A DNA stretch of 64,000 nucleotides from Acaudatibacter sp035532115 (GCA_035532115.1 DATKRO010000038.1:1-64000), one strand, 5' to 3'; counted from the first letter of the stretch, positions 43,070 through 50,859 are shown. The notes: a model not told the origin generated them from the letters alone. A program made the numbers and translations.

Positions 43070-43088
43070 TCTACACGGCAAGTGTAGA
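43070..43088. promoter_or_regulatory. Palindromic operator candidate upstream of the XRE gene
   Basis: TCTACAC-N5-GTGTAGA (43070-43088) is a perfect 7-bp inverted repeat located 42 bp before the XRE start. XRE-type repressors of mobile elements bind such dyads to control their own operon, here also the RuvC-like and possibly the ArdC-like gene. Confidence 0.5.
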
Positions 43089-43130
43089 GTGCGCGATTGT
43101 TATCCATTATCGGATTAGTTCTTTTCGCTT

Positions 43131-43478
43131 ATGAACAATCGTTGTTCCAATTACCTGCGGGCGTATCGCAAGCGCTGGAAACTTTCAGAGGAAGAACTCG
43201 CGCGTCTTCTAGGCGGCGTCAGCGCAAGCATGATCTGTCGGCTCGAAAACGGGACTCGTGAACCGACGGGCAAGTTCGTTCTCGGGTGCGAAGTGGTCTT
43301 CGGCATCCCGCCGCGCAATCTGTTTTCCAATCTCTACGAGGCGACGCAGGACATCGTCATGCGCCGCGCCGCGCGCCTGTCGCTGTCACTTGAAGACAGG
43401 GCCGACCGCGCGTCGGCGCTGAAGCGCGAACTGTTGCGCGACATGATCAACAGGGCAGGTAACGCACCACTCGCATGA
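43131..43478 (+). CDS. XRE-family helix-turn-helix regulator
   Basis: A 115-residue protein with an N-terminal XRE helix-turn-helix (residues 6-60: YRKRWKLSEEELARLLGG, SASMICRLENGTREPTG) and a helical C-terminal tail. It is probably the element's repressor. There is no ribosome-binding site before the ATG at 43131, so translation may be leaderless or inefficient. Its stop overlaps the start of the RuvC-like gene by 4 bases (ATGA), so the two are co-translated. Confidence 0.82.
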   Translation: MNNRCSNYLRAYRKRWKLSEEELARLLGGVSASMICRLENGTREPTGKFVLGCEVVFGIPPRNLFSNLYEATQDIVMRRAARLSLSLEDRADRASALKRELLRDMINRAGNAPLA

Positions 43479-44011
43479 ATGCGCCGTCTACCCGCCTGCC
43501 GTTGACGTTCTCGGTCTACCCCACTGCACGGGGGTTCGGTTGGATCGCCTTCGAGGGGCCGCTGGCTCCCTACGATTGGGAACTGGTCGAGATCACCAAG
43601 GACAAGAACGTCGCCGCTTTGCGCAGGATCGAGGAACTCATCGAGCGGCTTCAGCCAGAGACCTTGGTGCTCGAAGCCTTCGAGCGGAGGAACTCTGCGC
43701 GCTCAGATCGAATCGCTAACCTCTGCCGCGCGCTCGTTTCGCTCGCGGCCAGTCGCGGCGTCGAGGTCGCCATCTACGGACGCCGCGACATCGAGACTTG
43801 CTTCGCCACCGTCGGTGCGCGGACGCGCCATGAGATTGCGGAGGCCGTCGCGCGCCACGTCGAGGGACTTCGAGAGAGGCTTCCAAAGAAGCGGCTCCCC
43901 TGGAACAGCGAGGACCGGCGGATGGCCCTCTTCAATGCCGCGGCGCTCGTCATCACGCACTACGCGAGGTTGTCAGCCAGTGTGCTCGACGATCTCAGAG
44001 ACGCCGCGTAG
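43475..44011 (+). CDS. RuvC/RNase H-like protein with an altered active site
   Basis: A 178-residue protein with an RNase H/RuvC-like pattern: an N-terminal beta hairpin (FSVYPTARGFGWIAFEG), the second strand LVLEAFERR with a conserved Glu, and a helix ending EDRRMALFNAAALV that carries the last acidic pair. The first strand has Tyr-Pro where RuvC resolvases have the catalytic Asp-Pro, so nuclease activity may be lost or use another residue. It may bind branched DNA rather than cut it. It is encoded between the XRE repressor and an antirestriction protein. Confidence 0.55.
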   Translation: MNAPSTRLPLTFSVYPTARGFGWIAFEGPLAPYDWELVEITKDKNVAALRRIEELIERLQPETLVLEAFERRNSARSDRIANLCRALVSLAASRGVEVAIYGRRDIETCFATVGARTRHEIAEAVARHVEGLRERLPKKRLPWNSEDRRMALFNAAALVITHYARLSASVLDDLRDAA

Positions 44012-44091
44012 GCGAACCCCATTCGGACGCCTCCCCCGCATCGGGGAGTGCCGGAATGGTCCGGCGCTCCCGAAGTGCGTGGGAGACGTCA

Positions 44092-44997
44092 ATGCACGAC
44101 AGTTCTTTTTCTTCCCGGTCGGATGTCCACCAGGCCATCACGACGCGGATCATTGCAGCGATTGAAGCGGGGGCCGGCGAGTTCGTAATGCCGTGGCACC
44201 GCGCGGGGCCGGCGCGCGGCCGCCCGACGAATGCCGCGACCGAGAAGCGGTATCGGGGCACCAATGTGGTGGGGTTGTGGGCCGAGGCCACGCTCTGTGG
44301 CTATGGCTCCGGCCGCTGGGCCACCTATCGCCAGTGGCAATCGCTCGGCGCTCAGGTGCGTCGTGGCGAGCATGGTGCGGTGGTCGTCTTCTATCGGGCG
44401 TTCGACCACGACGAGGACGAGCAGCCCGAGCGGCCAAACCGTCGGCTGGTCGCTCGCGCGTCCAGAGTGTTCAACGCCGAGCAGGTTGACGGGTGGCGCG
44501 AGCCAACACCGGAGCTGCCGGGATTGGCGGAGGCCCTGCCTGATCTTGAAGGGGTTGTCAGCGCCACCGGCGCAAACGTCCGGCATGGCGGCGAGCGGGC
44601 ATGTTATCGCCTGAAGGAGGATCTCATCGAGATACCTGAGCGCAATCGCTTCGTTGGTTCACCAGCGAGCACGCCAACCGAGGCCTACTACGCCACGCTG
44701 CTGCACGAACTCGTCCATTGGACGGGTGCGTCGCATCGACTTGCCCGAACCTTCGGGGAGCGGTTCGGCGATGCGGCCTATGGCGCTGAGGAGTTGGTCG
44801 CCGAACTCGGAGCGGCCTTTCTCTGCGCCGATCTCCGGGTGTCGAATGAGCCCCGCGCCGATCACGCCGCGTACGTCGGGGCGTGGATTTCGATCCTGAA
44901 GGCGGACGCGCGTGTGCTTTTCACCGCGTCGGGCCTGGCGAGCGAAGCGGCCAGCTTCATCCTGACAGACGGGACTCGGGCGCAGACAAAGCGTTGA
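44092..44997 (+). CDS. ArdC-like antirestriction protein / zincin metallopeptidase
   Basis: A 301-residue two-domain protein. The N-terminal ArdC domain has TTRIIAAIEAG, PWHRAG and YRGTNVVGLW, with WATYRQWQSLGAQVRRGE typical of ssDNA-binding ArdC proteins. The C-terminal zincin-like peptidase has HELVHWTGASHRL (residues 205-217) and the downstream Glu in AEELVAELGAAFL. ArdC protects incoming single-stranded DNA from restriction during conjugative transfer. Its presence suggests that the element moves as single-stranded DNA with help from a conjugative partner. ATG 44092 (GGGAG upstream), followed by a clear terminator. Confidence 0.88.
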   Translation: MHDSSFSSRSDVHQAITTRIIAAIEAGAGEFVMPWHRAGPARGRPTNAATEKRYRGTNVVGLWAEATLCGYGSGRWATYRQWQSLGAQVRRGEHGAVVVFYRAFDHDEDEQPERPNRRLVARASRVFNAEQVDGWREPTPELPGLAEALPDLEGVVSATGANVRHGGERACYRLKEDLIEIPERNRFVGSPASTPTEAYYATLLHELVHWTGASHRLARTFGERFGDAAYGAEELVAELGAAFLCADLRVSNEPRADHAAYVGAWISILKADARVLFTASGLASEAASFILTDGTRAQTKR

Positions 44998-45007
44998 AAA
45001 CTAAAGC

Positions 45008-45032
45008 GAAGCCTCGCTGGCAGCGAGGCTTC
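45008..45032. terminator. Terminator hairpin between ardC and the convergent cassette
   Basis: GAAGCCTCGCT (45008-45018) and AGCGAGGCTTC (45022-45032) form a perfect 11-bp stem with a 3-nt loop, followed by ATTT on the plus strand. It lies 11 bp after the ardC stop and 47 bp before the stop of the leftward gene, so it may serve both. Confidence 0.7.
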
Positions 45033-45078
45033 ATTTGTACCCACTCGCGCACGCGAATGCGCTGGAGGTCCCATCGGT

Positions 45079-45717
45079 CTACGGCTTTGGAACTCGAAAG
45101 TAACCCAAGATTGCTCTATTAGGTTCCCTAACCGAAATCTGAGTATGCGTCTTCTCGCGGAAACCAGCACCGGCGTACACCGCCTTCCCCTCAGTAAATA
45201 CGCCACGAACAGTATCGATAGGCTTCTTATTCTTCTTCGCATATTCCTGGCATGTGTAATTTATTACCTGAAAGTCTAGATATCTGCCCTTCATATCTTC
45301 GTCCGCTGTGTTCGAAGGCATATCAATCGCGGGGTTTGCCGCTTGAAGCTCTCGCACGCTGGCTTCAAACGCCATGTGCCCCTCACGCACCAAATTGACC
45401 CCTTCGGTCGTGGTTAAATCGAGGCAGTTCAAGAGGTTAATGACAGCACCTACGACAAAAGGACGCCGTACTCGTATCGGCGTCCTGTCTCGTTCAAATC
45501 GTTTTTGGTGTCGAATTTTTGCTTCTTCTGCCCACTGATAAGCGCGAGCAGGATCAGACTCCCAGAAATAGATGCCGGTGCCGAGCCAATCATAGCCATT
45601 GTTCGACGCCACTAACCCGTTTGGGCCGCCAGAACTTAGAGCTGCCTCACCCACATCTTCGTCGCAACCTGAGTAGGCGAGTATGAAGTGGGTGCGAACG
45701 CCCGAAAGGTCGTTCAT
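45079..45717 (-). CDS. Unassigned protein, possibly ADP-ribosyltransferase-like (DUF3990-like)
   Basis: A 212-residue protein that I cannot assign with confidence. A motif near residues 47-68, GYDWLGTGIYFWESDPARAYQWA, resembles the Gly-(hydrophobic)-Tyr-Phe...Ala-x-x-Trp-Ala block of small ADP-ribosyltransferase-like families such as DUF3990, with an upstream THFILAYSG that could hold the first catalytic residue. The middle is basic, and the C-terminus contains EKTHTQISVREPNRAILGYF, a typical end block of such proteins. Codon use and GC are lower than in the neighbours. Its ATG overlaps the stop of a 69-residue gene (ATGA), the usual toxin-antitoxin layout. A cargo toxin is a reasonable guess. 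Confidence 0.5.
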   Translation of the reverse strand: MNDLSGVRTHFILAYSGCDEDVGEAALSSGGPNGLVASNNGYDWLGTGIYFWESDPARAYQWAEEAKIRHQKRFERDRTPIRVRRPFVVGAVINLLNCLDLTTTEGVNLVREGHMAFEASVRELQAANPAIDMPSNTADEDMKGRYLDFQVINYTCQEYAKKNKKPIDTVRGVFTEGKAVYAGAGFREKTHTQISVREPNRAILGYFRVPKP

Positions 45718-45923
45718 TTCCGCCCATTGAGCGGCTTGGGCTGGTCCGGGTTGCCCGTATCGGGATTCGGGTAGCGTAGCTGGCCATCTTCCCGCAGAAA
45801 TCCGCTCTGGATGAGGTTGGCGCGAGCTCGCGCGGGCGTAAGCGACTTCTTCTCTTGCTGCATGTGACGTCTGAACGCAGCCACATCCTCTTTGGTGATA
45901 GATCCGTGTGACGTGCTTGCCAT
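45714..45923 (-). CDS. Small partner of the ART-like protein, candidate antitoxin
   Basis: A 69-residue polar protein. The segment KSLTPARARANLIQSGFLREDGQL resembles short proteins seen beside toxins and phage genes, in which a helix-turn-helix-like pair is followed by a 'G-x-L-x-x-x-G-x-L' turn. The rest is low-complexity (NPDTGNPDQPKP). Good ribosome-binding site (AGGGAG) before the ATG at 45923, and a 4-base overlap with the next gene. Its size and order suggest an antitoxin or immunity protein. No named family is claimed. The 277 bp to its right (45924-46200) shows no gene. Confidence 0.55.
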   Translation of the reverse strand: MASTSHGSITKEDVAAFRRHMQQEKKSLTPARARANLIQSGFLREDGQLRYPNPDTGNPDQPKPLNGRK

Positions 45924-46200
45924 TGCTCAGACTCCCTGAAGGAACAAACCAAGAACATTGTCCCACGGCTTGCCCGATTCTGGCAAGGGAACCCTCAGGC
46001 ACGGCCGCGAGCGGGGTGCCTAAAACCGCGTAACTCACGCGGGGTCAAGCCATGATCCACCAGGGTCGCGGCTTGTCCCTACGACTCAAAGTTGCCGGAG
46101 AAGTGTTAATGAGCCTTTTTCAGAGGCACAAGGCGAGATGGCCAAGCCGTTCGATTCATCCACAGCTTAGCTGGCGAGGGCATTTTGGGTGGCCTCCCCA

Positions 46201-47448
46201 CTACGTGCGCTTCTTCGAGGATGGCTCGCGGCGGACGTTGATCGCTGCCGCATTGATGCTCGTGCGGATGTGGGCGGCGTAGTACTTTTCGATCATGTCG
46301 ACTGACGTGCGGCAGTTCTTCGCCACCTGGTATATGTCCGCGCCTTCCATAAGGCGGAAGCAGATGTAGGTGTGGCGCAGGCTGTAGGCTGTGCGCGCCG
46401 TGCCCTCGCGATCCTCCTTCAGCTTCTCCTCGTCGAGAATGGTGTTGAAGAGCGTGCGATGGGTCATGGGAAAGAGACGCGCCGAGGGCGGCGGTTTCTT
46501 CTGGCCCTCTGGCGTGTTGCGCTTGGCGAGCCGCTCGAACGGCCGCACCGCGCCCTTGGTCGACAGACAGATGCCGGTTCCGCGCTTCCCGCGGACGTGG
46601 ATTTCGAGGATGCGATCGTCGCCGTCGGCAACGATAGCGACGTCACGGTATTCGAGCCGCGCTACTTCATCGGGTCGTAGGCCGGTGTTGGCCATGAACA
46701 ACACGTAGTCGTGGAGCTGTTCGCTTGACCACTCCCACTGCGTACCCTTGAGCTTCAGGGCGCGCTTGCGGGTCGCGGTGTAGAGTTGGCGGTACTCGTC
46801 AGGGGAGAACCACCCCCGATGGGAGATCTTCCCCGAGGCGCGGTACGGCGCGGTGAGGTCGGGCAGGTGATCGAGCCACCCGTGCCGGACGGCGTTCTTC
46901 AAGACCTGGCGCAACGCGACCATCTCCTGATGGATCGTATTGCGTGCCGGCGCGCTCGGCGGCTTCGGCGGCCGGCGTGGCTTCTTCGCGGCGGCCCCTT
47001 CGGGAGCCGGCACTGCGCGCGACTTCTGCACCTTGACGCTCTGCTGGCGCTTCACCCGATACTCTTGGATGGCGGCAGACGTGATGTCCGACAGCGGCAT
47101 CGAGCCGAAGTGCGGGATCAGGTGGTTGTGGAGCCGCTCTTTCTGGCTCTGCACGTAGCGACGGCTGCGCTGGCCCTCGGTCAGGATTTCATACTCGCGC
47201 TCGAAAACCGCCGCCGCTTCCTTGAAGGTCTTTTCGTCCTTGATCTCGCCCTGCCGGAGCTTGCCGGCGAGTGTCAGATACCAATCGCGGGCGACGTCTT
47301 TGGCCTCAGCCAGGCTGTCGGTCTTGGTGCTCGCACGCCGGTATCGCCCGGCCAAAAACGTCCCGCACTGCCAATAGCTGCTGCGCTCCCTGCGGAACAC
47401 GTGGAGCTTCCCATCCATGAGGGAATGCTTGGCGACGGCCTCGGGCAT
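46201..47448 (-). CDS. int: Tyrosine integrase of the element
   Basis: A 415-residue lambda-type integrase. The core-binding domain spans about residues 70-200, with an unusual basic Pro/Ala/Lys insert (APEGAAAKKPRRPPKPPSAP). The catalytic domain has the first Arg in NTGLRPDEVARLEY, the second in YSLRHTYICFRL, and the nucleophile Tyr in IEKYYAAH. It acts at the tRNA-Cys 3' end 100 bp upstream. The AGTGCGTA pair in its promoter region (47474-47492) could let it repress its own synthesis. ATG 47448. Confidence 0.93.
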   Translation of the reverse strand: MPEAVAKHSLMDGKLHVFRRERSSYWQCGTFLAGRYRRASTKTDSLAEAKDVARDWYLTLAGKLRQGEIKDEKTFKEAAAVFEREYEILTEGQRSRRYVQSQKERLHNHLIPHFGSMPLSDITSAAIQEYRVKRQQSVKVQKSRAVPAPEGAAAKKPRRPPKPPSAPARNTIHQEMVALRQVLKNAVRHGWLDHLPDLTAPYRASGKISHRGWFSPDEYRQLYTATRKRALKLKGTQWEWSSEQLHDYVLFMANTGLRPDEVARLEYRDVAIVADGDDRILEIHVRGKRGTGICLSTKGAVRPFERLAKRNTPEGQKKPPPSARLFPMTHRTLFNTILDEEKLKEDREGTARTAYSLRHTYICFRLMEGADIYQVAKNCRTSVDMIEKYYAAHIRTSINAAAINVRREPSSKKRT

Positions 47449-47473
47449 TGGCGGACCCTTCGAGAGAGTCCAA

Positions 47474-47492
47474 AGTGCGTAGCAAGTGCGTA
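47474..47492. repeat. Right pair of AGTGCGTA repeats (candidate integrase arm sites)
   Basis: AGTGCGTA occurs at 47474-47481 and 47485-47492, between the integrase start (47448) and the right attachment core (47548). It matches the pair at the left end in sequence, orientation and distance from the core. Confidence 0.6.
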
Positions 47493-47547
47493 GCGGAAAA
47501 TCAAGGTCAAGGTCGGGGTATTCGGCTACCTAACTCACTGAAAAAAT

Positions 47548-47591
47548 TGGAGGCCTGGCCGAGAATCGAACTCGGGTACACGGATTTGCAG
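47548..47591. repeat. attR: attachment core inside tRNA-Cys
   Basis: The 44 bases from the encoded CCA end to the anticodon loop repeat the left-end copy with two mismatches. Integration has left a complete tRNA gene here, so the element supplies, or replaces, the 3' part of the tRNA. Confidence 0.85.
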
Positions 47592-47621
47592 TCCGCTGCG
47601 TCACCACTCCGCCACCAGGCC
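47548..47621 (-). tRNA. tRNA-Cys(GCA)
   Basis: The minus strand folds into a 74-nt tRNA. The acceptor stem GGCCTGG pairs with CCAGGCC, the discriminator base is T and CCA is encoded. The anticodon loop contains GCA (ACTGCAAAT) and the T arm is GAGTTCGATTCTC. It is the integration target of the 7.4-kb element. Confidence 0.95.
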
Positions 47622-47744
47622 CTCTCGGTGGGCGCGCGGAGGGCTAACAGATGCACCCGGGGGCGGCAAGGAATAGGCGCATTGCCTCGCCGCCGGGGCG
47701 GGACCTATAAGCCGGCTTCGCCCCGCTTCGCCCAGAGGATCTGC

Positions 47745-48317
47745 ATGAGCGCCGATTTCGCCGCCCAGCGCGCCAACATGGTGGAAAGCCAGGTGCGCGT
47801 GGCCGACGTCACCGACCATGCGATCCAGGACGCCATGGGCCTCGTCGAGCGCGAGGCGCTGCTGGCGCCGGCCGGGCGCTACCTCGCGTATGCGGACGTG
47901 GAGCTCGAATATGCGCCCGGCCGCTGGCTGCTGAAGCCACGCGACGTCGCCAAGCTGCTGCAGGCGTTGCGGCCGCGGCGCGGCGAGCGCGCCCTCGCCA
48001 TCGCGGCGCCCTATGCGGCCGCCGTGCTGGAGGTGATCGGCCTCGACGTCCGCCGCTTCGACGGCGGCGACCTGCGCGCGCTTCCCGGCGGCGGCTACGA
48101 TCTCGTCGTCTGCGAAGGCGCGGTGGCGCGGCCGCCGCCGGAATGGACGGCGGCCCTCGGCGCGGGCGGGCGCCTGGGACTGGTCGAGCGCGACGGGCCG
48201 GTCGGCCGCGCCAGGCTCTATCTGCGCAGCGGGCCCGGCGTCGGCTGCCGCGATCTCTTCGACGCCACGCCGCCGGTCATGGCCGGGTTCGAGCCGGTGC
48301 GCGGCTTCGCCTTCTGA
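47745..48317 (+). CDS. Protein-L-isoaspartate O-methyltransferase-like protein
   Basis: A 190-residue protein of the PCMT-like group found upstream of tolC in Caulobacterales and relatives. The N-terminus AQRANMVESQVRVADVTDHAI fits the family, but the SAM-binding part is degenerate: the expected G-x-G-x-G loop reads AIAAPYAAAVLEVIG. The enzyme may therefore not be an active isoaspartyl methyltransferase. It lies just outside the integrated element and 127 bp upstream of tolC. ATG 47745. Confidence 0.75.
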   Translation: MSADFAAQRANMVESQVRVADVTDHAIQDAMGLVEREALLAPAGRYLAYADVELEYAPGRWLLKPRDVAKLLQALRPRRGERALAIAAPYAAAVLEVIGLDVRRFDGGDLRALPGGGYDLVVCEGAVARPPPEWTAALGAGGRLGLVERDGPVGRARLYLRSGPGVGCRDLFDATPPVMAGFEPVRGFAF

Positions 48318-48444
48318 CGTCGCGGCGACGAGGCGCTGCGCAGGATGAACAAAGCTTCATCGCCCCGGCGATGGAACTGGAGCCTGCGAAACGGCATATA
48401 GGAACGCCATTCTGGCCAGGACTGCGCGAGGGGCGCGACGACGC

Positions 48445-49917
48445 ATGCCGGATTTTCGCCACGCGGCCCTCGCCGCGGCCAGTTGCAGCCTGGCGCTGGG
48501 CCTGGGCGCCGGCGCCGCCGCCGCGACCCTCGCGGACGCGGTCACGCTCGCCTACGAGACCAATCCGACCCTGCAGGCCGCCCGCGCCAACCAGAGGGCC
48601 ATCGACGAGGAATATCCGCAGGCCATGGCCGGGCTCGGGCCTACCGTCGGCCTCGGCGCCACCGTCACCCACGCCGAGAACCAGGTCTCCACCTTCGGCC
48701 AGCAGGGCACGTTCAACACCTCGCAGGCGGGCCTGCAGATCACCCAGCCCCTCTACACCGGCGGGCGCGTGGCCAGCGCCGTCGACGCGGCCACCGCCGA
48801 CATCCTCGCCGGGCGCGAGGCGCTGCGGCAGACCGAGATCCAGGTGCTGGAGAGCGTCGTCCAGGCCTATGTCAACGTGCGCCAGGGCCAGGAGCAGCTG
48901 GCGATCGCGCAGGACAACGTCAACGTGCTGCGCCACCAGCTCGACGAGACCAACGCGCGCTTCCAGGTGGGCGAGGTGACGCGCACCGACGTCGCCCAGT
49001 CGCAGGCGCGGCTGGCGCTGGGCCGCGCCCAGCTCGCCTCGGTGCAGTCGAGCCTCGCCATTTCCCGGTCCGCCTACGACGAGGTGGTGGGCGAAAACCC
49101 GGACGACCTCGCCCCCGAGCCGCCGCTGGCCGCGCTGCTGCCGGCGAGCGTGGATGCGGCGTTCGACGCGGCCGAGCGCAACAGCCCGCAGCTCTTGCAG
49201 GCGAACTACGCCGAGGAGGCCGCCGCCGCGCGCCTGGCCCAGGCCAAGGCGCAGCGGCGGCCCACCATCTCGGTGCAGGGTTCGGTGGGCTACAGCGGCG
49301 GGGTGACGCCGTTCGGCATTTCCGCCGGCAATCCGTTCGCCGACTACACCCGCGCCCTGCAGGTGCAGGCCACGGCGCAGATCCCGCTGTTCGCCGGCGG
49401 GCTGACGTTCTCCGAGATCCGGCAGGCGGCCGAGCGCGACAACGTCGCGCGGATCGGCATCGAGACCGCGCGCCGCCAGGTGCTGCAGGCGGTGTCGCAG
49501 GCCTGGAACCAGCTGCTGGGCGCCCGCGCCAGCCTGGCCGCCGACGAGGAGCAGGTGCGCGCCGACACCATCGCCTACGAGGGAACGCGCCAGGAGGAGC
49601 AGGTCGGCCTGCGCACCACCCTCGACGTGCTCAACGCCGAACAGGAGCTGGAGAACTCCGAGCTGTCGCTGGTGGGGGCCAGGCACGACGAATACGTGGC
49701 GGCCGCGGCGGTGCTGGCCGCCATGGGATCGCTCGACGCCAGGAACCTGATACCGACGGCGCCGCGCTACGACGCCGCCAGGAACTTCAGGAAGCGCCGC
49801 GACGGCGTCTGGTGGACGCCCTGGGAGCCGGCGCTCGAGGCCGTGGACCATCTCGGCGCGCCCTCGATCGCGCGCGCGCCCGCGCCGACCCCGCCTGGTC
49901 AGGTGGTCAAGCCCTGA
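48445..49917 (+). CDS. tolC: TolC-family outer-membrane efflux protein
   Basis: A 490-residue protein with a signal peptide (residues 1-27, ending AAA) and the repeated TolC architecture: SLADAVTLAYETNPTLQAARAN at the start, VLESVVQAYVNV, GEVTRTDVAQSQARLALG, and in the second half ARRQVLQAVSQAWNQL and VGLRTTLDVLNAEQEL. It forms the outer-membrane channel of type I secretion and RND efflux systems. In C. crescentus the corresponding gene neighbours popZ and valS as here. ATG 48445. Confidence 0.92.
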   Translation: MPDFRHAALAAASCSLALGLGAGAAAATLADAVTLAYETNPTLQAARANQRAIDEEYPQAMAGLGPTVGLGATVTHAENQVSTFGQQGTFNTSQAGLQITQPLYTGGRVASAVDAATADILAGREALRQTEIQVLESVVQAYVNVRQGQEQLAIAQDNVNVLRHQLDETNARFQVGEVTRTDVAQSQARLALGRAQLASVQSSLAISRSAYDEVVGENPDDLAPEPPLAALLPASVDAAFDAAERNSPQLLQANYAEEAAAARLAQAKAQRRPTISVQGSVGYSGGVTPFGISAGNPFADYTRALQVQATAQIPLFAGGLTFSEIRQAAERDNVARIGIETARRQVLQAVSQAWNQLLGARASLAADEEQVRADTIAYEGTRQEEQVGLRTTLDVLNAEQELENSELSLVGARHDEYVAAAAVLAAMGSLDARNLIPTAPRYDAARNFRKRRDGVWWTPWEPALEAVDHLGAPSIARAPAPTPPGQVVKP

Positions 49918-49964
49918 CCCGAACACGATCGGGGCGAACAGGGCTGGGCGAACGCGACTGGGGC

Positions 49965-50186
49965 GCACGGCGATGCGGTCGGATTGCGAAAGGGCTAATT
50001 CGCGGAGGTTTGACCATCATCGCCGTCACCCCCCGGACGGCCTGAAAGGGCGATCCGGGGCCGGACCCGCCGCTTCCAAGACGAATTCCAGCTTGGCCGC
50101 GGCCCGTCCAGCCCCGGCTCGCGCTTCGCTTGGCCGCGGTGACGGCGATGATGAGCGTCTCGTCAGCCCGAACTCTTTGCCGTGGA
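49965..50186. repeat. Dispersed intergenic repeat, copy A
   Basis: This 222-bp unit recurs at 55989-56209 with only scattered changes. It contains inverted arms (CATCATCGCCGTCACC near 50022-50037 and GGTGACGGCGATGATG near 50138-50153), so RNA or DNA could fold into a long hairpin. It lacks a transposase, and it fills most of the tolC-popZ gap (49918-50267). Confidence 0.88.
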
Positions 50187-50267
50187 CTGGGGCGAACGCG
50201 AAATTGCAGGAGCGCCGCTTCGCGCGTAGCCTAGCCGCACAAAGGGATTCTCGCGTGGGGTCATCAC

Positions 50268-50828
50268 ATGTCTGAACAAGCCGCCCCGGAGCCGACCATG
50301 GAGGAAATCCTGGCCTCCATCCGGCGCATAATCTCCGAGGACGACGCGCCGGCGGCGGAGGCCGGCGCCGCGCCGCCGGAGCCGCCCGGGGCCGAGCCGG
50401 ACCCCGCGCCGACCGCCTCGGCCGCTCCCGAGACCCGCGCCGAGGACGTGCTCGAGCTTACCGAACGCGTCGAGCCGCCGGCCGAGACCGTCGGCGACCT
50501 GGACGTCTACGCCAAGGAGGCCGCCGCCGCGCCGCCGCCGCGGCCCACGCCGCCGCCTCGGACAGCGCCGGCGCCCGAAACGCCGGCGCCCGCGGCGCTC
50601 AGGGACGACGGTCTCGTCGGCGAGGTCAGCGCCAGGGCGGCGGCCAGCGCCTTCAGCCAGCTCTCCGCCGCGGTGGCCATGCCTTCCGACGGCCAGACGC
50701 TCGACGGCGTGGTGCGCGAGCTGCTGCGGCCGCTGCTGAAGGCCTGGCTCGACGAACACCTGCCGTCCATCGTCGAGGCCAAGGTGGCCGAGGAAGTCGA
50801 GCGCATCTCGCGCATCCGAGTACGATGA
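50268..50828 (+). CDS. popZ: Cell-pole-organising protein PopZ (DUF2497)
   Basis: A 186-residue acidic protein. The N-terminal helix EPTMEEILASIRRIISEDDAP is the hub-binding segment of PopZ; a long Pro/Ala/Glu-rich linker follows (residues ~27-115), including the conserved ETVGDLDVY; the C-terminal helices (SAFSQLSAAVAMPSDGQTL, VVRELLRPLLKAWLDEHLP) drive assembly. In Caulobacter, PopZ condenses at the pole and anchors the ParB-parS centromere and signalling proteins. Position upstream of valS matches Caulobacter. ATG 50268. Confidence 0.93.
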   Translation: MSEQAAPEPTMEEILASIRRIISEDDAPAAEAGAAPPEPPGAEPDPAPTASAAPETRAEDVLELTERVEPPAETVGDLDVYAKEAAAAPPPRPTPPPRTAPAPETPAPAALRDDGLVGEVSARAAASAFSQLSAAVAMPSDGQTLDGVVRELLRPLLKAWLDEHLPSIVEAKVAEEVERISRIRVR

Positions 50829-50859
50829 GCCCGCCCTCCCCGTCACGGGGAGGGCGGGC
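50829..50859. terminator. Strong hairpin directly after popZ
   Basis: GCCCGCCCTCCCC (50829-50841) and GGGGAGGGCGGGC (50847-50859) form a 13-bp perfect stem with a 5-nt loop starting immediately after the popZ stop. There is no T-tract. A second, shorter relative follows at 50970-50988. Confidence 0.6.

Larger units (their letters stand above)
40184..47591. mobile_element. 7.4-kb integrative element inserted in tRNA-Cys
   Basis: The segment is bounded by 44-bp direct repeats (40184-40227 and 47548-47591) that match the 3' end of tRNA-Cys with two mismatches. It carries a tyrosine integrase next to the tRNA, a serine recombinase at the other end, an AAA+ ATPase, XRE, RuvC-like and ArdC-like genes, and a two-gene cassette. 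Base composition is lower in GC in parts, most clearly at 45.0-45.7 kb. No conjugation, phage structural or relaxase gene is present, so it is a small integrative or satellite-type element that must borrow transfer from elsewhere. Confidence 0.85.

Noticed and set aside
45724..46038. N-terminal extension of the ADP-ribosyltransferase-like gene
   Set aside because: It overlaps the 69-residue gene in another frame; the ATGA overlap at 45714-45717 gives a better start.
40184..47591. Element interpreted as a complete ICE or prophage
   Set aside because: No relaxase, type IV secretion, capsid, terminase or tail gene is present; it can only be a small dependent element.
49965..50186. 221-bp repeat interpreted as an insertion sequence
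   Set aside because: No transposase frame fits within it or its second copy.
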